Shown: positions 23,893 through 33,624, counted from the stretch's first letter. The stretch: 64,000 nt of DNA from Oscillospiraceae bacterium (GCA_015065325.1 SVQO01000006.1:1-64000); one strand, 5' to 3'. Notes: generated by a model from the letters alone, not told the origin. A program made the numbers and translations.

Positions 23893-25149
23893 TCATTTTT
23901 CAATTTTAAAAACTTCTTCGGCTGCTGCCAGGATCCCCAGCTTTGCACTTTCCCAGGTCAGACCGCCTTGCATATATACGGTAAAAGGAGGGCGCATAGG
24001 GGCATCGGCGGAAAGCTCAATGGAGGAGCCTTGGGTAAAGGCACCTGCCGCCATAATAACGGGATCTTGATATCCCGGCATTGCCCAGGGGATCGGCGTC
24101 ACGTAGCTGTCGACGGGCGATGCACTCTGCAGTCCGCGACAGAAGGCTTCTACCTTGTCACCGCTCTGCAAAGAGATCTGCTGAACGATGTCAAATCTTG
24201 CTTCCTCGGTTCGTGGGATACAATCGTAGCCCATTTTCTCAAACAGAGCCGCGGAATATACGGCGGTTTTAAGCGCTTGCGCTACGGTGTGGGGCGCGTA
24301 GAAGATGCCTTTGAACATTGCCTTGGTATTTCCGAGGCTTGCACCGATCTCAAGCCCGATTCCGGGGCAGGACCAACGGGCGGCACAAAGCTCCACTGCT
24401 TTTTTCGTGCCCGCCAGATATCCTCCGGATTCCGCCATACCGCCGCCGGGATTCTTGATCAGCGAACCGATACAAAGATCTGCACCGTAATAGCAGGGCT
24501 CGTGCTCCTCACAAAATTCCGCGTAGCAGTTGTCAACCACCACGAAAGCATCGCTGCCTGCTTGCTTAACCAGCTCTACGGCTTTTTTTACAACGTGATT
24601 GCCCAAAGGTCGGCGGGTACTGTACCCGGGGCTTTTCTGTAAATAGACCATTTTTACTCCGCCCTTGGCAAGACGGTTCAGTATGGCTTTTTCATTCAGC
24701 TCGGATTTTTCGTTCAGCTCGATTTCTTCGTAGCGGATTCCAAAGTCCTTCAGACTGCCCGTTCCTTCCTCGCCCTCGATTCCGATCACGCTTCTGAGCG
24801 TATCGTAAGGCGTTCCCGTTACGGCGAGCATGGTATCTCCGGGACGGAGGAGACCGAACAGACCAATGGTCAGAGCGTGGGTGCCGGACAAAACGCTGTG
24901 ACGGACGAAGGCTGCTTCTGCTTCAAATACGCGGGCGAAGATGCGGTCCAATACCTCTCTTCCCATATCGTCGTAGCCGTAGCCCGTAGTGGGATTAAAG
25001 CATTCCGTGGAAACCTTTTCCTCGCGAAAAGCTTCCAGAACCTTTTTCTGATTTCGAAACGCTCTTTCGTCGATCTGCTGAAAGATGGGGAGAAGATCTG
25101 ACTCCGTTTCTTTGGAAAGCGCCATCAGCGCTTGGGAAAATTCTAACAT
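23893..25149 (-). CDS. PLP-dependent methionine gamma-lyase family protein (YnbB/aluminium-resistance type)
   Basis: A 418-aa fold-type I PLP enzyme of the family annotated as aluminium resistance protein or cystathionine beta-lyase-like. Residues near 55-67 (FNPTTGYGYDDMG), the PLP-contact SGTHAL near 89-94, the aspartate in VVDNCYAEF (about 199-207) and the Schiff-base lysine in GSLIKNPGGG (about 227-236) are all present. The reaction in vivo is not established for the family. GAGGAA precedes the ATG. It shares an operon with gpmI; the gap is 28 bp. Confidence 0.88.
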   Translation of the reverse strand: MLEFSQALMALSKETESDLLPIFQQIDERAFRNQKKVLEAFREEKVSTECFNPTTGYGYDDMGREVLDRIFARVFEAEAAFVRHSVLSGTHALTIGLFGLLRPGDTMLAVTGTPYDTLRSVIGIEGEEGTGSLKDFGIRYEEIELNEKSELNEKAILNRLAKGGVKMVYLQKSPGYSTRRPLGNHVVKKAVELVKQAGSDAFVVVDNCYAEFCEEHEPCYYGADLCIGSLIKNPGGGMAESGGYLAGTKKAVELCAARWSCPGIGLEIGASLGNTKAMFKGIFYAPHTVAQALKTAVYSAALFEKMGYDCIPRTEEARFDIVQQISLQSGDKVEAFCRGLQSASPVDSYVTPIPWAMPGYQDPVIMAAGAFTQGSSIELSADAPMRPPFTVYMQGGLTWESAKLGILAAAEEVFKIEK

Positions 25150-25180
25150 AAATTCCTCATTTTACAAATAATTTCTCCTT

Positions 25181-25209
25181 ATCATATCACAAAAAAAACT
25201 TTGAAGCAA
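25181..25209 (-). promoter_or_regulatory. Promoter of the PLP enzyme-gpmI operon
   Basis: Minus-strand TTGCTT (25209-25204) and TATGAT (25186-25181) are 17 bp apart. Confidence 0.6.
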
Positions 25210-25259
25210 CCTATTTATGAAAAATAAAAGGAAATCTTCCGGACATTTTCCCTCCGAGA

Positions 25260-25288
25260 TTGACAAAAAAGCCTTTTCGGGATAAGAT
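25260..25288 (+). promoter_or_regulatory. Promoter of rsmE
   Basis: TTGACA (25260-25265) and TAAGAT (25283-25288) are 17 bp apart; the start codon follows after 25 bp. Confidence 0.6.
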
Positions 25289-25313
25289 AATAAAAAAACA
25301 GACGGAGAACGGT

Positions 25314-26066
25314 ATGCCGCGATTTTTTATAGATGATGAAATTGAATATGAAAACAATGCTTCTCTCCCGGAACGTATTTCTCTGACCGGTGAAGACGCC
25401 TTCCATCTGTCCGTATCACTTCGTGCCAGAGTGGGGGATGAGGTGGAGGTGTGCACAGCAAACGGCGTAGAGCTGATCTGCAAAATTGCATCCGTCTCGG
25501 GGGGCAAAAAGGATCCCGTGGTAAAACTGACCCCCGTTGACGCTCGAAAAAGCGAGGTGGAGATGCCCGTGGAGGTGACCTTATTTCAAGGGATGCCGAA
25601 GGGAAAGAAAACCGATTCCATTATTCAAAAGTGTACCGAACTGGGTGTATCGCGAATCGTATTCGTTTATACGGACCACGCCGTGCCCGAGCTTTCCGAC
25701 GAGGAAAAGAAACTGACCCGCTTTCGCAGGATCGCCGAAGAAGCCTGCAAGCAATGCGGCAGGGGAAAACTTGTGAAGATCGGGATCCTTCCTGACTTTG
25801 AAAGTGCCATTGCGGAAATGAAAAAAAGTGATCTTGCGTTTGCCTGCTACGAGCTGGAACGGGAAGGTGGTATCAAATCCCTTCTTTCCCGCAAGGCGAA
25901 TACGGTATCCTTTTTCGTCGGTCCCGAAGGAGGCATTTCCGTTCGGGAAGCGGAGCTTTTGAAAGAAAGCGGTATCCCTACGGTTACCTTGGGGAAGCGG
26001 ATCCTTCGCACGGAAACGGCAGGAAGCACGGTTATGTCTATGCTGATTTATGAAAAAGAGCTTTGA
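25314..26066 (+). CDS. rsmE: 16S rRNA m3U1498 methyltransferase
   Basis: A 250-aa SPOUT methyltransferase that methylates U1498 of 16S rRNA. An N-terminal PUA-like domain (about 1-70, opening MPRFFIDDE) is followed by the knotted SAM-binding domain with GMPKGKKTDSIIQKCTELGV (about 87-106), FFVGPEGGIS (about 201-210) and the C-terminal LGKRILRTETAG. In many Bacillota rsmE follows prmA or dnaJ; here it stands alone. The chosen ATG has CGGAG upstream and matches the family start. Confidence 0.95.
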   Translation: MPRFFIDDEIEYENNASLPERISLTGEDAFHLSVSLRARVGDEVEVCTANGVELICKIASVSGGKKDPVVKLTPVDARKSEVEMPVEVTLFQGMPKGKKTDSIIQKCTELGVSRIVFVYTDHAVPELSDEEKKLTRFRRIAEEACKQCGRGKLVKIGILPDFESAIAEMKKSDLAFACYELEREGGIKSLLSRKANTVSFFVGPEGGISVREAELLKESGIPTVTLGKRILRTETAGSTVMSMLIYEKEL

Positions 26067-26083
26067 TTTCAAAGCTTTTTTTC
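26059..26083 (+). terminator. Terminator overlapping the rsmE stop codon
   Basis: AGCTTTGA and TCAAAGCT pair, followed by seven Ts; the stem includes the TGA stop at 26064-26066. Confidence 0.75.
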
Positions 26084-26185
26084 TTTGCTCCGACTTTTTT
26101 CGATCAAAAAAAATAGGGAAATAGATCGTTTAGTCAAAAAAGACAATAAAAATAATGATAATTTGTTAATATTTATAATTTTCTC

Positions 26186-26214
26186 TTGAAAAATCCGTCA
26201 ATGTTGTGTATAAT
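26186..26214 (+). promoter_or_regulatory. Promoter of the cdaR-like/ftsEX operon
   Basis: TTGAAA (26186-26191) and TATAAT (26209-26214) are 17 bp apart, leaving a leader of about 70 nt. Confidence 0.75.
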
Positions 26215-26288
26215 GTTCGTGGTTTGCTCGTTGTTTTGTGAAAAATAACAAGTCTTCCGTAAAGGAACGAGATTAAAAGGAGTATCGT

Positions 26289-27374
26289 ATGTCAAACAGA
26301 TTGTTCCAAAGCGTAGTTCATCAAATGAAGGATGCAGTGGAAAGCACCATTGGCGTCATTGATACGGAGGGTGTAATCATCGCTTGCAGTGACCTGGTGC
26401 GAATCGGCGAAACGATCAGCGGCGTGAAGGAAGAACTTTTCTATACCGGTGAGGCGTTTTACGCCGGCGGATATACCTTCCGTCCCATCGGTGCCTTCGG
26501 TAAGACTGAGTATTATGTATTTGTTCAAGGGGAAGGGCAGAACGCTAATTTTGCCTCCAACCTTCTGTGCATTTCTCTCGGTCAGATCAAGGCTCTTTAT
26601 GACGAGAAATACGATAAAACCAGCTTTATCAAGAATATTATTTTAGACAATATTCTTCCAAGTGATATCTACGTAAAATCCAAGGAGCTCCATCTTTCCA
26701 ACGAGCTTGAGCGCGTTGCCTTTTTGATCAAGTTCGGACAAAAGCTGGACATTGTTCCCGTGGACGTGATCCAGAATATGTTCCCCGATCGCAACCGCGA
26801 TTACGTGATCAGCGTAGGTGAGAGTGACGTGGTTTTGATCCACGAGCTGCATACTGCACAGGATAAGGCGCAGGTGACCAAGCTTGCCAAGAGCATCGTC
26901 GATACCATCCAGAGCGAGTTTTATCTGAAGGTCGTTGTCGGTATGGGTACGGTAGCATCCTCTCTCAAGGAACTTGCACGCTCCTATAAGGAAGCGCAGG
27001 TTGCCATCGAGGTCGGCAAGGTCTTTGATACCGAAAAAAGCGTTGTCAATTATGAAAACCTGGGGATCGGACGCCTGATCTATCAGCTCCCCTCAACCTT
27101 GTGCGATATGTTTTTAAACGAGGTATTTAAGAAAGGAGCTCTTGAAAGTCTGGATCGAGAGACCCTTCTGACCATTCAGTGCTTCTTCGAAAATAACCTC
27201 AACGTATCAGAAACCTCCAGAAAGCTTTTTGTACATCGTAACACCTTGGTTTACAGACTGGAGAAGATCCGTAAGATCACGGGGCTGGATCTGCGTGAGT
27301 TTGAGCACGCGATCACCTTTAAGGTTGCTCTGATGGTCAAAAAATACCTGAGTTCCAAGCCCGGGAAATTTTAA
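26289..27374 (+). CDS. CdaR/PucR-family transcriptional regulator
   Basis: A 361-aa regulator. The N-terminal part (about 1-115) looks like a small-molecule sensor; a central GGDEF-like/CdaR domain spans about 130-270 (with VVVGMGTVASSLKELARSYKEA near 218-239); a PucR helix-turn-helix lies at the C-terminus with FFENNLNVSETSRKLFVHRN near 300-319. Relatives sense sugar diacids or related ligands. Here it is the first gene of an operon with ftsEX and envelope hydrolase genes, so its target may be envelope-related, but no ligand can be inferred. AAAAGGAG precedes the ATG. Confidence 0.8.
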   Translation: MSNRLFQSVVHQMKDAVESTIGVIDTEGVIIACSDLVRIGETISGVKEELFYTGEAFYAGGYTFRPIGAFGKTEYYVFVQGEGQNANFASNLLCISLGQIKALYDEKYDKTSFIKNIILDNILPSDIYVKSKELHLSNELERVAFLIKFGQKLDIVPVDVIQNMFPDRNRDYVISVGESDVVLIHELHTAQDKAQVTKLAKSIVDTIQSEFYLKVVVGMGTVASSLKELARSYKEAQVAIEVGKVFDTEKSVVNYENLGIGRLIYQLPSTLCDMFLNEVFKKGALESLDRETLLTIQCFFENNLNVSETSRKLFVHRNTLVYRLEKIRKITGLDLREFEHAITFKVALMVKKYLSSKPGKF

Positions 27375-27413
27375 TTGCGCAGCCCTTCTGTGCCCGTAAA
27401 AAAAGGAGATTGT

Positions 27414-28097
27414 ATGATCGTATTTAACAACGTGTCCAAGGTCTATAAAAACGGCACCCGTGCCCTCAGTAACGTAGATCTTGAGATCGCCGACGGCGAG
27501 TTCGTCTTCATTGTGGGAGCCAGCGGTGCAGGAAAAACCACCCTGACGAAGTTGCTTCTTTGCGAAGAAAAGGCTTCCGGCGGTAAGATCACCATCGGAA
27601 AATTTAATCTGACCCGTATGCCTTCCTTCCGTATTCCCAAGCTTCGCCGCACCCTTGGCATCGTGTTCCAGGACTTTCGTTTGCTTCCCAATATGACGGC
27701 ATCGGAGAATATTGCCTTTGCCATGCACGTTGTCGGTGCAAAGAAAAAGACCATCCGTTCCCGCGTTGCCAATTTTCTGAAATTGGTTGGACTGGAGGAC
27801 AAGGGAAACAGCAAGCCCTCAGAGCTTTCCGGCGGTGAGCAGCAGCGTGTTGCTCTTGCCCGTGCTCTCGTAAACAACCCCGACGTGATCATTGCAGACG
27901 AGCCCACCGCAAACGTAGACCCCTATATGGCAATTGAGATCATGGAGCTGCTTCTGAAGATCAATCAGTTGGGCAAGACCGTTATCGTCATCACTCATAA
28001 CGTAAACCTTGTAAACTACTACAAAAAGCGCGTTATCACGATGAAGGAAGGTCAGATCGTCAGCGATAAGAGAGGAGGTATGTTCGATGAGGCTTAG
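27414..28097 (+). CDS. ftsE: Cell division ATP-binding protein FtsE
   Basis: The 227-aa ABC ATPase pairs with FtsX and couples ATP hydrolysis to activation of cell wall hydrolases. Walker A GASGAGKTT (about 36-44), signature LSGGEQQRVALARAL (about 138-152) and Walker B VIIADEPT (about 160-167) are all present. An in-frame TTG at 27375 is rejected because AAAAGGAG at 27400-27407 serves the ATG at 27414. The end overlaps ftsX by 11 nt. Confidence 0.96.
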   Translation: MIVFNNVSKVYKNGTRALSNVDLEIADGEFVFIVGASGAGKTTLTKLLLCEEKASGGKITIGKFNLTRMPSFRIPKLRRTLGIVFQDFRLLPNMTASENIAFAMHVVGAKKKTIRSRVANFLKLVGLEDKGNSKPSELSGGEQQRVALARALVNNPDVIIADEPTANVDPYMAIEIMELLLKINQLGKTVIVITHNVNLVNYYKKRVITMKEGQIVSDKRGGMFDEA

Positions 28098-29019
28098 ATT
28101 TTATAACGTGATCTATACCATCCGTCTTGCGTTTCAGGGGATCTTCCGAAACGGACTGATGAGCCTGGCGACGATTTTCGTTTTGACCTCCGCGCTGATC
28201 GTTACCGGATGTACCTGGGCGCTGAAGGTAAACTTGGACCACAACCTCAAGGAGATCAACGCTTATAATAAGATCGTGATCTTCGTGGCAAAGGAAACGG
28301 ATGAAAATACCGTTACCTTGCTTCGTGAAAAGATTGAAGACATTGAGGCAAACGGCAAAAAACTGATTAAGACCGTAGAGCATAAAACGAAAGAACAGGT
28401 CCTTACGGAGCTGTTTGAAACCTACGGCGACAAATACGCCGATATTTTGCAAATGTACGGTGATGATAATCCCTGCAAGGATGAGCTGATCCTCACCTAC
28501 TACGATTCTTCCGATGTGAACACCATTAAGTATCAGCTTGATGCCATTAACGAGCAAGAGGACACTTTTAAAACCATCGAAGAGATCAATGCCCGTTACG
28601 AGGTTGCCGAAAAGATCGAAGAGATTAAGGATATCGGCGGTTTGATCTTTACCTGGCTTATGGTGCTTCTTCTTATCGTCAGTGTCTTTATCATTATGAA
28701 TACCATTAAGCTGGCGGTCTTTTCCCGCCGCGACGAGATCTCCATTATGCGTTACGTCGGTGCTTCAGGATCATACGTTGCATTCCCGTTTGTACTGGAA
28801 GGTATGGTTCTGGGTGCCTTCTCATCCGGGATTGCCTTCGGTCTGACTTATTACATTTACCGGATCTTTGCAGTAAATATCGTAGGGGAAAGCGGCTTGA
28901 TCACCATCCTGCCTTTCTCTGAACTGATTTACGAGCTTTTGATCGCGTTTTTCGGTATCGGTATCGGTCTTGGTATCATCGGTAGCTTGCTGTCCCTGAG
29001 AAAGTACAACAAAGACTAA
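28087..29019 (+). CDS. ftsX: Cell division permease-like protein FtsX
   Basis: A 310-aa membrane protein with a cytosolic N-terminus, a first membrane segment (about 23-45), a large extracellular loop (about 46-185) that in the family contacts the hydrolase or its adaptor, and three more segments near 190-215, 235-260 and 280-303 flanking the FtsX core (FSRRDEISIMRYVGAS). GAGGAGGT upstream and the 11-nt overlap with ftsE indicate coupled translation. Confidence 0.95.
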   Translation: MRLRFYNVIYTIRLAFQGIFRNGLMSLATIFVLTSALIVTGCTWALKVNLDHNLKEINAYNKIVIFVAKETDENTVTLLREKIEDIEANGKKLIKTVEHKTKEQVLTELFETYGDKYADILQMYGDDNPCKDELILTYYDSSDVNTIKYQLDAINEQEDTFKTIEEINARYEVAEKIEEIKDIGGLIFTWLMVLLLIVSVFIIMNTIKLAVFSRRDEISIMRYVGASGSYVAFPFVLEGMVLGAFSSGIAFGLTYYIYRIFAVNIVGESGLITILPFSELIYELLIAFFGIGIGLGIIGSLLSLRKYNKD

Positions 29020-29040
29020 ACCCTTTACGGAGGTGTTTTC

Positions 29041-30240
29041 TTGAAAAAAAAGATCACCGTCGGTACGACCGTTGTTTTGATTTTGCTGGCTGCCTTGCTG
29101 ACGTTTCAGGTGACCTACCATTTCGTTGGCTTGCAGTACCAGGCAAAGGTTGAGACCTTGACTAAGACCCAGTCCGATTTCTCTTTGCTTGCGGAAGCGG
29201 ATCCCGTGATCCGTGAGAACTTTTTGGGTGAAGTGGATGATGAAAAGGCAGAGATCGGTCTGATTCAGGGTTACGTTTCTTCTCTGGGTGATCCTTACTC
29301 TGCGTATCTTACCGCCGAGGAATATACCCGCTATAAAAAAGAAAAGGAAACCACCGGCAGTGCGATCGGCGTTCGTCTTACCTTTGATTCTGCGCAGAAC
29401 CGCATCGTTGTTTACAGTGTTTTGCAAGGCTCTCCCGCTCAAAAGGAGGGGATGCTTCCCGGTGACGTTTTGACATCTGTTGCAGGTAAAAAGGTTGAGG
29501 ATCTTGGCTTTTTTGAGGTGATGCAGCTTTTGCACGGGGAGCCGGGTACCAAAGTTGACATCTCTGTCCGCCGCGAAATTGCCATGCAGGTGTTGGATAT
29601 GAATTTTACCGTGACCCGTGACAAGGTCAAGGCAAATGCGGTCGCTTATTCCGTTTTGGAAGGCAATGTAGGCTATATGCAGATCTTCTCCTTTGAAGAA
29701 GGTGCCGTTTCCGAATTTCATACCGCCGTCAATGCTTTGGTATCTGCACAGGTGCGGGGCATCGTATTTGACGTGAGAAATACCTCCGGCGGCGACGCGA
29801 CCGCCTCGATCAAAATGCTTGACCGCCTTCTTCCCGAAGGAATTATGGTTCGAACGGTGAATCATAAGGGGGAGAAAAAAGAACTGAAAAGCGACGCTAC
29901 CTGCTTACAGCTCCCTATGGCGGTTTTAATGAATTCCGAAACCTCCTTTTCCGCGGAGATCTTTGCGGCAACCTTGAAGGATTTTGGCGCTGCGACCTTG
30001 GTGGGGGAGAAGACCTACGGAAAAAGCATGGAGCAAAAGGCTCTGGAGCTTGATAACGGATCGGCGCTTCTCCTGTCCGTTCTTGCGTACCAGCCTCCCG
30101 TTTCCCCTTCCTTTGAGAGTGCGGGCATAGAGCCGGACGTAGCTGTGGCACTTGAGGGAGAAAATATCTATTTGCTGGATCAGAAGAGCGATAACCAGCT
30201 TCAGCGTGCTTGTGCCCTCATAATTGGCGAAAATCATTGA
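29041..30240 (+). CDS. S41-family carboxyl-terminal processing protease
   Basis: A 399-aa exported protease. A signal anchor (about 7-28) is followed by a helical region, a PDZ domain (about 105-185, with GMLPGDVLTSV) and the S41 catalytic domain (about 200-370). The serine region is NSETSFSAEIFA and the catalytic lysine lies in VGEKTYGKSMEQ. The start is TTG 29041 with GGAGGTG eight bases upstream; no ATG fits. Located between ftsX and an M23 hydrolase, it may process envelope proteins of the division machinery, as CtpA-type enzymes do. Confidence 0.85.
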   Translation: MKKKITVGTTVVLILLAALLTFQVTYHFVGLQYQAKVETLTKTQSDFSLLAEADPVIRENFLGEVDDEKAEIGLIQGYVSSLGDPYSAYLTAEEYTRYKKEKETTGSAIGVRLTFDSAQNRIVVYSVLQGSPAQKEGMLPGDVLTSVAGKKVEDLGFFEVMQLLHGEPGTKVDISVRREIAMQVLDMNFTVTRDKVKANAVAYSVLEGNVGYMQIFSFEEGAVSEFHTAVNALVSAQVRGIVFDVRNTSGGDATASIKMLDRLLPEGIMVRTVNHKGEKKELKSDATCLQLPMAVLMNSETSFSAEIFAATLKDFGAATLVGEKTYGKSMEQKALELDNGSALLLSVLAYQPPVSPSFESAGIEPDVAVALEGENIYLLDQKSDNQLQRACALIIGENH

Positions 30241-30283
30241 TGACGAATGAAAAACGAATTATAAAATTTTTTAGGAGTATGGA

Positions 30284-31519
30284 ATGAAAAGAACAATCAG
30301 ACTGGTTTCTTTTGTGTTGGTCGTTGTTATGCTGGCTCTGTCTTGCCCAACTTATACCGATATCCAGGCGGCGCCGATCCCAACGGTGGTGAACGCTACC
30401 TTGGGTCAGCAAAAAAATGAATTGGAAAGTCAGCTTGCGGCGTTGAAATCTCAGTCTGCCGATCTGAAGGAGAAGTACGACGAGGCAGTGAAGAACGTCA
30501 ACGATCAGCAAACCGCCTTGAATTTGTTGTACGACCAGATCCAGACCAATCAGAAGGAGCTTGAAACGCTTGCCGCTTTAATGGAGGAATATACGCTTCT
30601 GGCTGAAGAAAAGGAAAAAGAGATCGATGAGCTGAACGAGCAGCTAAATAAGAATTTCGAGCTGTTCAAGGAGCGTCTGGTGTTTGCACAGGAGAGTGGA
30701 ACTCTCAGCTATATCGACTTTATGCTGGGCTCCAATGACCTTGCTGATATTCTTTCCCGTTCCGAGGTGATCAACGATATGTTGGACTATGACCGCCAGA
30801 TCATTGAGAATCTTCAGAGCGACCGTGAAAAGATTGAAAAGGTTAAGGAGGAAGTGGATCTTGCCTTGGAGAGCTGTGCGGAAAAGCAGGCAGAGTACGA
30901 TGCCATCGTCGAGGATCTGAAGCTGAAGCAGGCGGAAGCCGAGGAAAGACTTTCTCAGTTGGAACAGGATTCCGCAGAAGCCAAGGCTCTTTACGAAAAA
31001 GCCGATGAAGAAAAGAAGAAGACCGAGGAGCGCTTGGACCAGGTCATCAAGGATATTGCCGCGCAGTCTCAGGCATCCGGAAGCAAGTTTAACGGTACTT
31101 TCATCTGGCCCTTGCCCTTGACCTTCCCCGGAGCAATTTCCCGCGGTTGGATTGTGGATAAAAACGGTAAGGTTACGCATTCCGGCGTCGATATTCACGT
31201 TTACGGCTGGGCAAATAACGGTAAGATCCCTGCGCTTTCCATTGCCGCAGGCAAGGTAGTCCGTAAGGGGTATTATTCCGACTGGGGCAACCTGATCGTC
31301 GTGGATCACGGCGGTGGATATTTGTCCTATTATGCACATTTGGATTCCTTTGCCGTTGAAAACGGTCAGCAGGTTTCCCAGGGCCAGCAGGTAGGCAAGA
31401 TCGGTTCCACCGGTCGAAGCACCGGACCTCATCTGCACCTTGTTATCTATGCACCCGTAGGCCCCAACGGTACGTCGGTTCGAACTGACCCGATGCAATA
31501 CATTTCGTACCCCAGATAA
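30284..31519 (+). CDS. Coiled-coil M23-family peptidoglycan hydrolase (EnvC-like)
   Basis: A 411-aa secreted protein: signal peptide (about 1-28), a long coiled-coil (about 40-265, in two blocks with Q/K/E-rich heptads) and a LytM/M23 domain (about 275-405). The zinc ligands are complete: HSGVD (His299, Asp303) and HLH (His383, His385), with YYAHLDSF between. It is therefore probably an active endopeptidase, unlike E. coli EnvC, whose LytM domain is degenerate. Its position directly after ftsEX and the S41 protease makes it the likely FtsX-controlled effector. Confidence 0.85.
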   Translation: MKRTIRLVSFVLVVVMLALSCPTYTDIQAAPIPTVVNATLGQQKNELESQLAALKSQSADLKEKYDEAVKNVNDQQTALNLLYDQIQTNQKELETLAALMEEYTLLAEEKEKEIDELNEQLNKNFELFKERLVFAQESGTLSYIDFMLGSNDLADILSRSEVINDMLDYDRQIIENLQSDREKIEKVKEEVDLALESCAEKQAEYDAIVEDLKLKQAEAEERLSQLEQDSAEAKALYEKADEEKKKTEERLDQVIKDIAAQSQASGSKFNGTFIWPLPLTFPGAISRGWIVDKNGKVTHSGVDIHVYGWANNGKIPALSIAAGKVVRKGYYSDWGNLIVVDHGGGYLSYYAHLDSFAVENGQQVSQGQQVGKIGSTGRSTGPHLHLVIYAPVGPNGTSVRTDPMQYISYPR

Positions 31520-31558
31520 GAATATAATATGATCATATAAGAAAGAGGAGTAAGTAAT

Positions 31559-32029
31559 ATGGCAGCGAAACCTACTTTTGTCACGGAAGAAGGACTTCAG
31601 AAACTGAAGGACGAATTGGAGCACCTGAAGGTAGTCAAGCGTAAGGAAGTGGCAGAAGCCTTGAAGCAGGCAAAAGCGTTCGGCGACCTTTCCGAAAACA
31701 GCGAGTATGACGAAGCAAAAAATGAGCAGGCAGAGGTGGAGCGTCACATCGCCGAGCTCGAGGATATCCTTGAAAATATTGAGATCATCAAATCTACCGG
31801 CAAGAAAAACAAGATCCACGTTGGTTCTACGGTAAAGGTTTACGACATGGAATATGATGAAGAAGTGACCTATACCATCGTAGGCTCTACCGAGTCCGAT
31901 CCTATGGACAACAAGATCAGCGACGAATCTCCCATCGGCAAGGCACTTCTCGGCGCAAAGCCTGACGACGAGGTGCAGGCAGAAACTCCCGGCGGCTTGC
32001 TTAAAATGAAGGTTCTCGAAATTCTCTGA
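31559..32029 (+). CDS. greA: Transcription elongation factor GreA
   Basis: A 156-aa factor that rescues backtracked RNA polymerase by stimulating transcript cleavage. The N-terminal coiled-coil ends in the acidic tip motif [14 protein letters not shown] (about 41-54), and the C-terminal FKBP-like domain carries [23 protein letters not shown] precedes the ATG. It lies in the operon just before lysS. Confidence 0.96.
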   Translation: MAAKPTFVTEEGLQKLKDELEHLKVVKRKEVAEALKQAKAFGDLSENSEYDEAKNEQAEVERHIAELEDILENIEIIKSTGKKNKIHVGSTVKVYDMEYDEEVTYTIVGSTESDPMDNKISDESPIGKALLGAKPDDEVQAETPGGLLKMKVLEIL

Positions 32030-32066
32030 GAAAGACAATCGCAAAGAAAGACAAAAGGTAAGTAAA

Positions 32067-33557
32067 ATGGATCAGAACGTACAGAATACACAGGAAGAAA
32101 ATATCAGCGAACAGGTTGCGATCCGCCGCGAAAAGCTGTTCGAATTGCAAAAAGCAGGGAAGAACCCCTATGAAATTACGAAATTCGATTTCAATGCTTA
32201 CAGCAGTGAGATCAAGGAAAACTACGTAGAAGGACAGGAGAGAGAGGTCCGTATCGCAGGCAGAATGCTCAGCCGCCGCATTATGGGCAAGGCTTCCTTC
32301 TGCAACCTTGCCGACGAAAAGGGCAATATCCAGCTTTACGTAAAGCGTGACGACGTCGGAGAAGAAGATTATGCTGCTTTCAAAAAGTGGGATATCGGTG
32401 ATATCATCGGTGTGGAGGGCTTCGTTTTCGTTACCCGTACCGGTGAGGTCTCCGTTCATTGTAAGAAGATTACCCTTCTTTCCAAATCCCTGATCCCTCT
32501 GCCCGAGAAGTTTCACGGTCTGACCAATACCGATATGCGTTACCGTCAGAGATACGTAGATCTGATCGTGAATCCCGAGGTGAAGGACGTATTTTACAAG
32601 AGATCTGCGATCTTGAAGGAGGTTCGCGCTTATCTTGATTCCAAGGGCTTCTTGGAGGTAGATACCCCCATTTTGGTTCCTATGGAGATCGGTGCGGCAG
32701 CCCGCTCCTTCGCGACCCATCACAATACTCTGGATATGGATATGTATCTGCGTATTGAAACCGAACTGTACCTGAAGCGCTTGATCGTAGGAGGTATGCA
32801 CAGAGTTTACGAGGTTGGCAGAATTTTCCGTAACGAGGGTATGGATACCAAGCACAATCCCGAATTTACTACCGTCGAGCTTTACCAGGCATTTACCGAT
32901 TATCACGGTATGATGGATTTGGTTGAAGAGCTTTATATTCAGCTTGCCGATAAGATCTGCGGCTCCCGTATCATTACCTATCAGGGACAGGAGATCAATA
33001 TGGGCAAGTGGGAGAGAATGACCATGGTCGAAGCCGTCAAAAAGTATGCCGGCGTTGACTACCATAGTTGGAAAAGCGACGAAGAAGCAAGAGCTTGCGC
33101 TAAGGAGCATCACGTAGAAGTTCCCGAAAACGCTACTTGCGGCACCGTCCTCATCGAGTTCTTTGATGCCTATGTTGAAGAAAATCTGATCCAGCCTACC
33201 TTTATCTACGATTACCCCGTAGAGAATAGCCCCCTGGCAAAGAGAAAGCCCACCGATCCTCGATTTACCGAGCGTTTTGAGTACTTCATTAATGCTACCG
33301 AATTCGGCAACGCATTCTCCGAGCTTAATGACCCCATTGACCAGAAGGAACGCTTCGAGTCCCAGGTAGCCGCAAAGCGTGCCGCCGAGCCTGATACCAA
33401 GGCGGAAGTGGACTACGATTACGTAACCGCGATGGAATACGGTATGCCCCCCACGGGCGGTCTCGGCTTCGGTATTGACCGTCTAGTAATGCTCCTTACC
33501 GACTCTGCCTCCATCCGCGACGTCCTCCTGTTCCCCACAATGAAACCCCTCGATTAA
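32067..33557 (+). CDS. lysS: Lysyl-tRNA synthetase, class II
   Basis: The 496-aa enzyme charges tRNA-Lys. An OB-fold anticodon-binding domain (about 1-150) precedes the class II core with motif 2 (FRNEGMDTKHNPEFTTVELY, about 254-273) and motif 3 (GGLGFGIDRLVMLL, near 468-481). No T-box leader is present; the gene follows greA by 37 bp, in the arrangement common in Clostridia. Confidence 0.97.
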   Translation: MDQNVQNTQEENISEQVAIRREKLFELQKAGKNPYEITKFDFNAYSSEIKENYVEGQEREVRIAGRMLSRRIMGKASFCNLADEKGNIQLYVKRDDVGEEDYAAFKKWDIGDIIGVEGFVFVTRTGEVSVHCKKITLLSKSLIPLPEKFHGLTNTDMRYRQRYVDLIVNPEVKDVFYKRSAILKEVRAYLDSKGFLEVDTPILVPMEIGAAARSFATHHNTLDMDMYLRIETELYLKRLIVGGMHRVYEVGRIFRNEGMDTKHNPEFTTVELYQAFTDYHGMMDLVEELYIQLADKICGSRIITYQGQEINMGKWERMTMVEAVKKYAGVDYHSWKSDEEARACAKEHHVEVPENATCGTVLIEFFDAYVEENLIQPTFIYDYPVENSPLAKRKPTDPRFTERFEYFINATEFGNAFSELNDPIDQKERFESQVAAKRAAEPDTKAEVDYDYVTAMEYGMPPTGGLGFGIDRLVMLLTDSASIRDVLLFPTMKPLD

Positions 33558-33624
33558 AAAAAGTCCAAAAAAGCCTTATTTTATGCGGGTTTTTGAGAAA
33601 CTGCAGATCGGGGAATTCGCTAAC

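Noticed and set aside
22386..23909. Long open frame on the plus strand opposite gpmI
   Set aside because: It lies antisense to a fully conserved enzyme and encodes no recognisable domain; such mirror frames arise from codon bias.
32030..32066. T-box leader for lysS
   Set aside because: Only 37 bp separate greA and lysS, too short for a T-box.
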